This document shows, in pieces, positions 1 to 7,297 of a stretch of DNA of 13,481 nucleotides; the first letter of the stretch is position 1, and every line of letters starts with the position of its first letter. The notes below the pieces were generated by a model. That model made no database searches. It saw only the letters and a list, made by a program, of their open reading frames with translations, and was not told where the DNA came from. A program made the translations under genes and the position numbers. This DNA is from an uncultured Clostridium sp. (GTDB lineage Bacteria > Bacillota > Clostridia > Lachnospirales > Lachnospiraceae). Location of the stretch: assembly GCA_900555045.1 (NCBI GenBank), contig USJW01000129.1:1-13481 (forward strand). The letters run 5' to 3'.

Positions 1-28
1 GCAAATCAAACCGGAATAGGAGCTATAT

Positions 29-1054
29 ATGAGCAGAGCAATCAAGGCCAAAGATCTGGCGCAGCAGTTGGGGATATCCCCCTCAACCGTCTCCATGGTC
101 TTAAACAACAAGCCGGGGATCAGTGAGACGACCCGAAAACTGGTTCTTGACAAAATGCTGGAGCTGGGGTCCGAACCGCCCGTCCACAGCTACAAGCCTC
201 AGACCATCGATTTCCTATATTTTGTAATCTATAAAAAGCACGGAAAGGTTGTCGGGGACACACCGTTCTTTTCCCAGCTGATTGAAGGCATTGAACACTC
301 TGCAAAAAATAATGGGTACAATCTGCAGATCGCCTACTTTAGTGAGGGGAGCGATATTTCCACCGCCCTCCCGCTGATTCACTCCAAGGAGTGCAGGGGG
401 CTTCTGCTGCTGGCCACGGAAATGTCCCCGAGGGATGCCGAAGCTTTCGCAGCGCTCGGCTGCCCCACGGTTTTGCTGGACAGCTATTTCAACAGCGTAA
501 ACCTGGACACTGTGGTGATCGACAACGAGCAGGCGGCGGCCTGCGCCACCAAATACCTGATCGAGAACGGCCATACGAGGATCGGCTACCTGCACTCCGC
601 CTTCCACATCAACAACTTCTCCGAGCGCAAGGACGGCTACTACCGGGAGCTGCGGCGAAACGGCCTGGAGATTCTCCCCGAGCTGGAGTACAAGCTGACG
701 CCCACCGTGGACAGCGCCTACAGCGAGATGAAGGAAATCCTCTCCCACAATCCGGAGATGCCCACAGCCTTCTTCGCGGACAACGACATCATCGCCCTCT
801 CGGCCATGCGGGCGTTAAAGGAGAAGGGCTACAAGATCCCCGAGGACATCTCCATCATCGGCATCGACGACATGCCCATGTGCGAGTTGATGGATCCGCC
901 CCTAACCACCATGCACGTGCCCAAACACCAGATGGGCGTGTTGGCGGTGAAACGGCTTCTGGAAAAGATCAACAATAATAGCAGGGAAATTTTGACGATT
1001 AAAATACGGACGTATTTGATGAAACGACATAGTATACAGAAGTTAAACGGATGA
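29..1054 (+). CDS. LacI/PurR-family transcriptional regulator
   Basis: This is a DNA-binding repressor or activator of the LacI/GalR family, 341 aa, a usual length for the family. Residues about 6-50 form the helix-turn-helix and hinge region (AKDLAQQLGISPSTVSMVLN), with the typical S-x-STVS-x-VLN recognition helix. Residues about 60-330 match a periplasmic-binding-protein-like sensor domain. Family landmarks there are the VVIDNEQAA stretch near residue 165, the PTAFFADNDIIALSAMRAL segment near 245 and the GIDDMP segment near 278. The ATG is preceded by AGGAG eight bases upstream, which fixes the start. No sugar-use or transport gene lies downstream on this strand, so its target probably lies left of the window or elsewhere. 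The effector cannot be read from the sequence. The family call is firm; the regulon is unknown. Confidence 0.95.
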   Translation: MSRAIKAKDLAQQLGISPSTVSMVLNNKPGISETTRKLVLDKMLELGSEPPVHSYKPQTIDFLYFVIYKKHGKVVGDTPFFSQLIEGIEHSAKNNGYNLQIAYFSEGSDISTALPLIHSKECRGLLLLATEMSPRDAEAFAALGCPTVLLDSYFNSVNLDTVVIDNEQAAACATKYLIENGHTRIGYLHSAFHINNFSERKDGYYRELRRNGLEILPELEYKLTPTVDSAYSEMKEILSHNPEMPTAFFADNDIIALSAMRALKEKGYKIPEDISIIGIDDMPMCELMDPPLTTMHVPKHQMGVLAVKRLLEKINNNSREILTIKIRTYLMKRHSIQKLNG

Positions 1055-1059
1055 GAGAA

Positions 1060-1105
1060 AGGGCCAGGGAACGGGCGATCGGCTGATCGCACATTCCCTG
1101 GCCCT
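1060..1105. terminator. Hairpin between convergent genes, probable bidirectional terminator
   Basis: Perfect 12-bp arms (AGGGCCAGGGAA at 1060-1071 and its complement at 1094-1105) enclose a loop that itself contains a short GATCG-type inverted repeat. It starts six bases after the LacI stop codon and ends 28 bases before the stop of the converging gene. On the minus strand the stem is followed by TTTCTCTC, a short U-rich tract. On the plus strand no real T-run follows, so termination is better supported for the minus-strand gene. Confidence 0.65.
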
Positions 1106-1133
1106 CTAAGCTGTATATCGCTTTCCTTCTATC

Positions 1134-1928
1134 CTACCTCAAAATATACCTCCCCTCCACCATCCCCCGGTACCCTTCACACCGCGTCCTCTCCTCATAC
1201 TCCCCGCACACTCCCGTCTCCTGCTCCACCTCAAAGTCCAGCCCTTCCAGCCGCTCAAAAAATCCGTCTTTATCGTTCACGGTCAGGTAGACCTCCTTGT
1301 GTTTCCGGTAGCAGAGCATGCTCCCGAAATCGTCGCACCCGTACGGCGAATAGTCGGAGTACTGGCAGGTGAAGCAGCACGTCAACCGGTAGTCGCCGCC
1401 GCATTTCTCACAGACCTGCAGCAGCGCCTGCTCGAAGTAGGTGGTGGGGCGATCGGCTTTGAAATCCTTTCCGTCCACATGCAGCCTGAATTCCGTGCAC
1501 ACCGCCTGATCCGGGTAAATTTCGCGGTCGTCCAGGTGGTACCGGCTGCGGCTCGTATCGGCGTTCCGTTCATGCATACAGTATGCAAAATAAATGGTGC
1601 CCGCAAGCATCTCCCCGCTCTCCCGCCGCATGACCTGCACCGGAATCTCCACCGCCAGCTCATACCGCTGAAGGGCATAGGTGTATGGCAGGATTTCTCC
1701 CCCATACCCCAAATACCCGCCCCACTTCATGAGCTGGAAGCGCCCGGCAGCGGCTTCCGCCTGGTCTTCCTCTGACAGCTCAAAATCGCAGAGATTCATC
1801 CCGGTAAACCGAATCCCGTCCAGCTCAAAGCGCAGCTCATACGCGTCCCCGCTGCCCTCCGGCCTGCTGCTCTGAATCTCCACCCAGCAGTCGTGCAGGC
1901 GGTCCCTGTAATGTGCCCGAAATTTCAT
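1134..1928 (-). CDS. Conserved-looking hypothetical protein with Cys-rich centre (possible DUF6304-like)
   Basis: A 264-aa soluble protein with no signal peptide or membrane segment. I do not recognise a function. The N-terminal 150 residues look like a beta-rich domain with many acidic residues. The most distinctive part is residues 173-206, with cysteines at 173, 176, 184, 185, 188, 198 and 206. The CEKC and CCFTC pairs could make a zinc-ribbon-like site, followed by a SDYSPYG motif and a DDFGSMLCY motif. From memory these motifs fit a bacterial family of unknown function (DUF6304), but I hold that assignment loosely. The start is set by ATG at 1928 with GGGGAGG eight bases upstream. It lies 164 bases downstream of the Nudix gene on the same strand, separated by a tandem repeat array, and ends at the shared hairpin. 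Confidence 0.75.
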   Translation of the reverse strand: MKFRAHYRDRLHDCWVEIQSSRPEGSGDAYELRFELDGIRFTGMNLCDFELSEEDQAEAAAGRFQLMKWGGYLGYGGEILPYTYALQRYELAVEIPVQVMRRESGEMLAGTIYFAYCMHERNADTSRSRYHLDDREIYPDQAVCTEFRLHVDGKDFKADRPTTYFEQALLQVCEKCGGDYRLTCCFTCQYSDYSPYGCDDFGSMLCYRKHKEVYLTVNDKDGFFERLEGLDFEVEQETGVCGEYEERTRCEGYRGMVEGRYILR

Positions 1929-1972
1929 TCTTTATGCCTCCCCTGATCCCATCACTTCCCGCCAGCACGGCG

Positions 1973-2076
1973 CCGGGCTGTTGTACCAGGCCGCAGTGTC
2001 AAGCCGTCGTGCCGGACTGCTACGCCAGACCACGGTGCCAAGCCGCAGCGCCAGGCCCTTGTGCCAGGCCGCAGCA
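1973..2076. repeat. 13-bp degenerate tandem repeat array (about eight units)
   Basis: Reading on the plus strand, units of exactly 13 bases follow each other without gaps: 1973-1985, 1986-1998, 1999-2011, 2012-2024, 2025-2037, 2038-2050, 2051-2063 and 2064-2076. The approximate consensus is CCAGGCCGCAGTG. Most units begin CCA or CCG and end GTG or a one-base variant. A weaker ninth unit may follow. The array fills most of the gap between the Nudix stop codon (2093) and the start of the Cys-rich gene (1928). It stops about 45 bases before that gene's ribosome binding site. The period is not a multiple of three and no plausible protein uses the region, so it looks like a non-coding minisatellite. 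Confidence 0.8.
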
Positions 2077-2092
2077 CCAATCCCCCTCCGTT

Positions 2093-2728
2093 TCAGTCCA
2101 ACACTGTCTCCCACCGCTCCGCCCCATATGCCTCAAAGCACATGGCAATCTGCTCTGCGGTGTTTCTGTCCTCCGACAGCGGCGGCAGCTCGTCCAGCGC
2201 GAAGTACCGGCTCTCCACCGTCTCGATATTCTCTTTAAAGCTACCCCCGATGGCGGTACAGAGCACGAATATCTTGCATATCTTGTACGCGTAGACCGGC
2301 CGATTGTGCTTCTCCCGGTCCTGGACCGCGATCACGCGGTCCGCGGTCACCTTAAGGCCGGCTTCCTCCCGGACCTCCTTGATCACGTTCTCCTTCACCG
2401 AAAGCCCCGCGTCCACCCAGCCGCCGGGCAGCGCCCAAAGCCCGTTGTTCTCGCGGACCATGAGAATTTTTCCGTCCTCAAAAACCGCCGCGCGGCAGTC
2501 CAGCTTGGGCGTCTGGTAGCCGAACTCGCTGCAGAACAGCGTCTTCACGGTCTCCAGAGGAATCTCCGACTGGCGGCTCACCATCTCCGCCGCGATCTCG
2601 CGGATCCGCGCGTAGCGCTCCCGGTCATATACATCCTTTCCGTAATACAATCCGCTCTGCGCCAGGCTCTGCAGCTCCACCGCCCACTCCAGCCACGGCC
2701 TCGTCAAATCCCGCTCTGATTTCTCCAT
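2093..2728 (-). CDS. Nudix hydrolase with N-terminal helical domain (ADP-ribose pyrophosphatase-like)
   Basis: A 211-aa Nudix-superfamily enzyme. It probably hydrolyses a nucleoside diphosphate linked to another moiety, using a divalent metal held by the Nudix box. Residues about 8-65 (WLEWAVELQSLAQSGLYYGK onward, with DVYDRERYARIREIAAEM) match the small N-terminal domain found on this subgroup. The Nudix box lies at residues 102-125, from GGWVDAGLS to the metal-binding core KEVREEAGL. The glutamate normally following G-x5 is replaced by Leu and the first Arg by Lys, as I recall is common in this subgroup; the catalytic EE pair is intact. A longer reading from TTG at 2746 is possible, but the GGGAGG ribosome binding site lies between it and the ATG at 2728, so the ATG is the start. 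It lies 60 bases after the helicase gene, probably on one transcript. Exact substrate unknown. Confidence 0.9.
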   Translation of the reverse strand: MEKSERDLTRPWLEWAVELQSLAQSGLYYGKDVYDRERYARIREIAAEMVSRQSEIPLETVKTLFCSEFGYQTPKLDCRAAVFEDGKILMVRENNGLWALPGGWVDAGLSVKENVIKEVREEAGLKVTADRVIAVQDREKHNRPVYAYKICKIFVLCTAIGGSFKENIETVESRYFALDELPPLSEDRNTAEQIAMCFEAYGAERWETVLD

Positions 2729-2788
2729 CGTCCTGCTCCCTCCCAATCGTTTGATCGCCCGCTACAAATGCCGCCTGGCACGGCCTGT

Positions 2789-5700
2789 TCACCGGTACAA
2801 CACAAAATCCTTCATCTCCCGCATAAACCCGGCCCCCGCCAGGGCCTCACCCGCCTCCGGCGGGTACTCCTTCACGGTCAGCCGCTTGAGCTCCGGGAAC
2901 AGGGCACCCTGGCGGAAGTCTCTTACAAATTCTTCCAGAACCTCTCTCAAGCCCTCCGGCTCATACACCCGAAGCACCTTTCCCTGCCGCTCCATCACCG
3001 CGGCCAATTGGCCGCCGCACAGCGCTGCCGCGGTCCCGGGAACCGCCAGGAAGCTGCGGCCCTCCGGCGTCTCAAGAACCCGCCCCCACAGGTTGGCGGG
3101 ATCTGTCCCGTTGAACCAAAGGATGCGCTTTCCCGGGTCCCGCAGGGCGGCAACCGTTCCGTCGAACGCCTCGCTGCGGATAAACTGCGCCCCGGACAGC
3201 CCCTCCACGAAATACCCCCGCCGGATCCGGCCGGTGTACTCCCAGATTCGCAAGATATCCAAAGCGGATTTCCAGCTGAGCGGACTCTCTGCGCAGCCGG
3301 GGCCTGTGGCCGCGCTGTGCCCCGCACCCCCGGCCGCGCTGCGCCCCGCATTCCCAGCTGCACTGCATCCCGCGCCGGGCTCCATATCCCGTCCCGCCCC
3401 CTCTTTCCTCATATACGGCGACCCAGCCACCGCCCCCATCGACCGCTTAAACGTCTCCCGGCACAGCACCACGTTCTCCTCAAAGAATCTCTCCAGCCAT
3501 GCCTCAGCACTCCGGGCCTTCACCGACCGCACAATATCCCAGCGCCCGGCGGAAAGCGCCATCACCCGGGCGTTCACCCGCTGCCTGGCCGTGGCCTTCT
3601 TCACCTTCTCCCGGTTCATCCACTGGCGCACCGGCACGAAGCTGTCCGCGCACACAAGCCCCTTCTCGGCCAGCCGCAGCAGCACCTCCTGGGCGCTGTC
3701 TTCCTTCGGGACCCCGGTGAGAAATTTGAGGAAGCTGGCCCCTCTGCGGGAGAGCTCCCGGTACATTAAGAGCTCATCGCCCTCCAGCGCCTCCGTCCCC
3801 GGAAGAGGCGGCGCCTCCCAGTCGATGTCCTCGTACCGGCAGAAGCACAGCTCTCCCTCCGGCGTCATGCGCCAGAAGTAGTCGCCCTCCGCCAGCACCC
3901 GGTCCAGCATCCCGCCTGCGTAGCGCCGGACGCGCCGGGCGAACACCACGGACTCCCAGAGCTTTGCCGGGAGCATGACGCCGCAAAACTGCGCCAGGGC
4001 CTGTTTTAGCCGCTCCTCCGGGACTTCGCTGTACACGGCCCACCCCGCTATGAGGGCGGCATAGTGGACGGCGGGCTGGGTGGCCGTCTCGCGGCGCAGG
4101 CTGCGGATGTAGCCCTCCCTGGCCCGCTCATACCGCTTTTTGTGGTAAAAGATCCCCCCGTCCTCCACCGTTTCGCCGGAATCGGTGAGCGCCCGAAGAA
4201 CTCGCTCCGTCAGCTCCTGCGGCCAAAAGTACCGCTCCCGGACCGCCCCCGCGCTCTGGCCGCCCCGGTAGTAGAGCATCCGCCGCACAATGTGCCCGGC
4301 CGCCTCTGCGTCACCGTCAAACGCCCGCTCATACTCCCCCCGCTGCTCCGCCGCAATCCAGATTCCCGGCTCCAGGTAACAGGCAAGTCCGCGGTCCGCC
4401 AGGTTTTCAAGCCACACGGCAAACCGGCTCACCTGCTCCTCTGTCCCCGAGAGTTCGCCCGCCGCCAGGTCTCCCTCCATCATCAGCAGCCCGTGGAGCT
4501 GTTCCTCGCTCTCCGGCAGCCGCTTACGTTCCCAGTTTTTGGATAATTCTTCGATGGGCGGCTTCACAAGCTCCGCCCGCTTGAGCTCCTCCGCCACGGC
4601 CATGCGCACCTTGGGCGTGGTCGGGGAGTAAGCGTACATCTCTGCGGACTCCACCTGCCACTGGAAAGGCAGGGACATGGGCGAGGGCACGTCCACATGG
4701 ATCTCCCGCACCCGGATCACACCCGCGCGGATGTCCTCGAGCACCTGAATCACGCCGTCTATGTCCCACTGGTCCTCCAGGCACTCCCGCTTCGTCTCCC
4801 GGATTAGCGGATGGTCCGGCAGATCGATCAGGGAGCCCAGCATCTCCGCGCTGCGCAGCCGCTGCATCCACAGGGGCTGCCGCCCCGCCCGGCGCATCCC
4901 CATCATCAGCGCCCGGGCCGCATTGTAGCGGAAGGCCATGCCGAACAGAGGCGTCTCCGGGAGTATCGCCTCCAAAACCGGCCGCACGTTAGCCGGGTCA
5001 ATCTGTCCTAAAAGCCCCTCCGGCAGCCGTTCCTTCCCGTAGGGGTACAGCAGAAATCCGTCCTCCTCGTCCACGCAGCCCACATCCAGCCCGCAGGCCC
5101 TCCTGGCCGCCTGCTGCATGAGCAGCGAGAGCGGCGCATTGACCTTCCGGCCGAACATGGCGTGGACCATCACCTGGTGGCTCCCCGAGCTGTCCTTAAA
5201 GTGCTCCACGATCACGGTCCGGTCGTCCGGCAGCCCGCCGGTGGCCTCGATCTGCCGCTTTAAAAATCCGGCCGCGTGGGAGACGGCGGCCTCGTCAAGC
5301 CCCAGCTCCCCCAGGGCCTCCGCCAGCCTTCCCTCCTCATGCGCCCGGGCCAGATCGCCGAGCATGTGCCCGAAGGCCTTGCTGGTCCGCAGGGAGCGGC
5401 CCTTTGTCTCTCCCTTCCAGAAGGGAAGCCTCGCCCCCTCCGCAGCCACCTGTTTAACCACCACCGTGTCCTTGTCCATGCGGGCGATCTGCCAGCCGAA
5501 GGAGCCCAGCATGAACTTGTCCCCGATCTGGGACTCGTACACAAACTCCTCGTCCAGCTCCCCCAGCGTCACTCCGTCCTCAGTTTTTGCCAGGTACAGG
5601 CCCTTGTCCGGGATGGTCCCGCCAGCCGCCGTGGCCAGCATGCGGCTGTAGTTGTCCCCCGAAACCTGCCGGTGGATCCGGTCGTACAATACCCGCGGCC

Positions 5701-7075
5701 GCACCGGGATCTCCTGGCTGTGCTCAAAGTCCCCCGCCAGCATGCAGAGCACCTGCTCCACATCCTGCTCCGTCACGTCCCGAAACGGCCACGCGCGGCC
5801 GAGAATCCCCATCACCTCGTCCACCGAGTAGCCGTCCCCTGCCGCCATGGAGACCAGGTGCTGGGCCAGCACGTCCAGACAGAGCCTGGGCGGCCTCGTG
5901 TGCTCCACGCCGCCCTCCCTGGCCACCTGGGCCGTCAGCCCACAGGACACCGTCTCCGCCGCCGTGCGCGGGTACATGTACATGACGCTGACCCGCCCCG
6001 GATTGTGCCCGGCGCGCCCCAGGCGCTGCATGGTGCTGGAGATGGTCCGCGGGCAGCCCACCTGGAGCACCTGCTCCACGTCCCCAACGTCGATTCCCAG
6101 CTCCATGGACGAGGTGGCGCACAAAAGCCGCAGCTTTCCATCCCGCAGGTCCTGCTCTGCCTGGGCCCGCTGCTCCTTGGACAGGCTTCCGTGGTGGACT
6201 CTGGCAAAGCCGTCCCCGCCCAGGAGGTTCACATAATACGCCAACTTTTCCGCGTAGCGCCGCCCCTCCGAGAAGGCGATCACGCTCTTGCACTCCAGGC
6301 ACTGCCGGTAAACCGCCATGCCCAGTTCCTCCCAGACCGGGTCCTTGCGCCTGCCCACCGCGGGCGCGGTCCCCACCACCTGGATTTTGACCTGCTTTTT
6401 CATGGATGGCGCGCAGATCACCGCCCGCTCCGGCGCCAGGTACTCCGCCGCCAGGCCCAGAGGCTCGATGGTGGCCGAGAGCCCGATGCGCTGCAGCGGC
6501 TGTCCGCAGAGCTCATCCAGCCTGGCCGCGGACAGCATGAGGTGGGCGCCCCGCTTGGTGTCGATCAGGGCGTGCAGCTCGTCGATGATCAGAGCTTTGG
6601 CTGTCCTAAGCACCGAGCGGCCCGTCCGCGAGGTCAGCATGAGGAACAGGGACTCCGGCGTGATGATCAGGATGTGGGGCGGGTGCTTCACCATCCGCTG
6701 CCGGTCCTTCTGTGGCGTGTCCCCGGTGCGCAGCGCCACCTGGATTTCCGGCTGCCCCTCCTCCCGGCCGATTCCGTCTAGGGGCCTTCGCAGATTCTCC
6801 CGGATATCCCCGGCCAGCGACTTTAAGGGGGACACGTAGATCAGGTACAGTTCTTCCTTCAGCTGCCCGGCCCGCGCCATCCCGTTTAACCGGTCGATAA
6901 AGACCAGGAAGGCGGACAGCGTCTTGCCCGTGCCCGTGGGCGCGCTGACCAGCACCGGCTTCCCCGCCGCGATGGCGGGCCATGCCTCCCGCTGCACGTC
7001 CGTGGGCTCGCCGAAGGCAGCGCGAAACCACGCTGCGGTCTGCGGGGAAAATAGCTGTAAAACGTCCTGATCCAT
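2789..7075 (-). CDS. lhr: Large Lhr-type DEAD/DEAH-box superfamily 2 helicase
   Basis: A 1428-aa ATP-dependent helicase of the Lhr family, close to full-length Lhr of enterobacteria rather than the shorter Lhr-core proteins. Helicase motifs appear in order: Q-motif region near residue 24, Walker A APTGTGKT at 45-52, DELH at 165-168, SAT at 200-202, motif V SMELGIDV at 323-330 and motif VI QRLGRAGHNPG at 350-360. The winged-helix and Lhr-core regions follow to about residue 850, then a long C-terminal part of the kind found in full-length Lhr. Family work links Lhr to DNA repair and single-strand translocation, with uracil-glycosylase activity reported for the E. coli C-terminal part. Whether that holds here is unknown. 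ATG 7075 has GGAGG five bases upstream and gives the usual N-terminus MDQDVLQLFSP; upstream in-frame ATGs at 7087 and 7093 have weaker sites. Residues about 1235-1258 are encoded by a 24-bp repeat, probably a low-complexity linker. Confidence 0.93.
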   Translation of the reverse strand: MDQDVLQLFSPQTAAWFRAAFGEPTDVQREAWPAIAAGKPVLVSAPTGTGKTLSAFLVFIDRLNGMARAGQLKEELYLIYVSPLKSLAGDIRENLRRPLDGIGREEGQPEIQVALRTGDTPQKDRQRMVKHPPHILIITPESLFLMLTSRTGRSVLRTAKALIIDELHALIDTKRGAHLMLSAARLDELCGQPLQRIGLSATIEPLGLAAEYLAPERAVICAPSMKKQVKIQVVGTAPAVGRRKDPVWEELGMAVYRQCLECKSVIAFSEGRRYAEKLAYYVNLLGGDGFARVHHGSLSKEQRAQAEQDLRDGKLRLLCATSSMELGIDVGDVEQVLQVGCPRTISSTMQRLGRAGHNPGRVSVMYMYPRTAAETVSCGLTAQVAREGGVEHTRPPRLCLDVLAQHLVSMAAGDGYSVDEVMGILGRAWPFRDVTEQDVEQVLCMLAGDFEHSQEIPVRPRVLYDRIHRQVSGDNYSRMLATAAGGTIPDKGLYLAKTEDGVTLGELDEEFVYESQIGDKFMLGSFGWQIARMDKDTVVVKQVAAEGARLPFWKGETKGRSLRTSKAFGHMLGDLARAHEEGRLAEALGELGLDEAAVSHAAGFLKRQIEATGGLPDDRTVIVEHFKDSSGSHQVMVHAMFGRKVNAPLSLLMQQAARRACGLDVGCVDEEDGFLLYPYGKERLPEGLLGQIDPANVRPVLEAILPETPLFGMAFRYNAARALMMGMRRAGRQPLWMQRLRSAEMLGSLIDLPDHPLIRETKRECLEDQWDIDGVIQVLEDIRAGVIRVREIHVDVPSPMSLPFQWQVESAEMYAYSPTTPKVRMAVAEELKRAELVKPPIEELSKNWERKRLPESEEQLHGLLMMEGDLAAGELSGTEEQVSRFAVWLENLADRGLACYLEPGIWIAAEQRGEYERAFDGDAEAAGHIVRRMLYYRGGQSAGAVRERYFWPQELTERVLRALTDSGETVEDGGIFYHKKRYERAREGYIRSLRRETATQPAVHYAALIAGWAVYSEVPEERLKQALAQFCGVMLPAKLWESVVFARRVRRYAGGMLDRVLAEGDYFWRMTPEGELCFCRYEDIDWEAPPLPGTEALEGDELLMYRELSRRGASFLKFLTGVPKEDSAQEVLLRLAEKGLVCADSFVPVRQWMNREKVKKATARQRVNARVMALSAGRWDIVRSVKARSAEAWLERFFEENVVLCRETFKRSMGAVAGSPYMRKEGAGRDMEPGAGCSAAGNAGRSAAGGAGHSAATGPGCAESPLSWKSALDILRIWEYTGRIRRGYFVEGLSGAQFIRSEAFDGTVAALRDPGKRILWFNGTDPANLWGRVLETPEGRSFLAVPGTAAALCGGQLAAVMERQGKVLRVYEPEGLREVLEEFVRDFRQGALFPELKRLTVKEYPPEAGEALAGAGFMREMKDFVLYR
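3301..3372. repeat. 24-bp tandem repeat inside the helicase gene (three units)
   Basis: Three consecutive 24-base units lie at 3301-3324, 3325-3348 and 3349-3372. The first two are close copies sharing GGCCGCGCTG and GCCCCG; the third is more diverged. Being a multiple of three, the repeat keeps the reading frame and encodes a Gly/Ala/Ser-rich stretch on the minus strand with repeated AG-x-SAA motifs (about residues 1235-1258). It probably forms a flexible linker in the C-terminal part of the protein. Confidence 0.75.
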
Positions 7076-7173
7076 GGGGCCCTCCATTCTCATGCAATCC
7101 ACTCCATCTGCGACAAGTGACACAGGGGATACTCCACCGTGAGTGGACGCGAAACGGCCGCGGCCGCCTCGCT

Positions 7174-7206
7174 CAATACTTGATACTTGATATTGGTATT
7201 CTACCA
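7174..7206 (-). promoter_or_regulatory. Candidate helicase promoter with extended -10 and a start-site repeat
   Basis: On the minus strand TGG-TAGAAT (7198-7206) is a good extended -10 element. No convincing -35 lies 17 bases upstream, which extended -10 promoters tolerate. The start of transcription would fall near 7191, giving a leader of about 115 bases to ATG 7075. Overlapping the predicted start, 7174-7195 holds two tandem copies of the heptamer TACTTGA (plus strand, 7177-7183 and 7184-7190). They are flanked by CAATA and TATTG, which form a 5-bp inverted repeat. That could be an operator, but no protein is known to bind it. Confidence 0.4.
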
Positions 7207-7227
7207 CACCCCAGGAATTCGCGCAGC

Positions 7228-7278
7228 AAAAAACAGGCAGGCGCCGCGCCAATTGTTGGAAATTGGCGGGCGCCTGCC
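7228..7278 (-). terminator. Intrinsic terminator of the activator/dehydratase operon
   Basis: Arms at 7236-7254 and 7261-7278 pair over about 18 bp with a single one-base bulge, around a six-base loop. The stem is GC-rich at its base (GGCAGGCGCC) and ends in AATT next to the loop. On the minus strand the stem is followed at once by six T residues (7233 down to 7228). This is a textbook Rho-independent terminator, about 20 bases after the dehydratase stop codon. Confidence 0.92.
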
Positions 7279-7297
7279 ATGACATTGCAAGCAGCAC

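Noticed and set aside
1973..2076. CRISPR array
   Set aside because: The units are contiguous 13-mers with no spacers, and no cas genes are present.
1913..2719. Plus-strand frame with repeated Cys/Pro/Arg/Gln peptides
   Set aside because: The repeats come from the 13-bp DNA array and the rest is antisense to the Nudix gene; there is no supported start.
2751..3881. Plus-strand open frame (376 codons) opposite the helicase 3' end
   Set aside because: It is rich in Ser, Arg and Pro without domain features and is explained by the codon bias of the opposite strand.
5276..6781. Long plus-strand open frame (501 codons) inside the helicase gene
   Set aside because: It is opposite a well-supported helicase with all its motifs. 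Its product is rich in Arg, His and Pro as expected for the antisense of GC-biased codons, and it has no recognisable domain.
7236..7278. Terminal inverted repeat of a mobile element
   Set aside because: The stem-loop is followed by a T-run in the right direction after a stop codon. There is no transposase or matching second end, so it is a terminator.
7076..7297. In-frame 74-residue extension of the helicase up to 7297
   Set aside because: It would be translated through the intrinsic terminator of the upstream operon, has no good ribosome binding site, and is not like Lhr N-termini, whereas ATG 7075 has GGAGG and the usual sequence.
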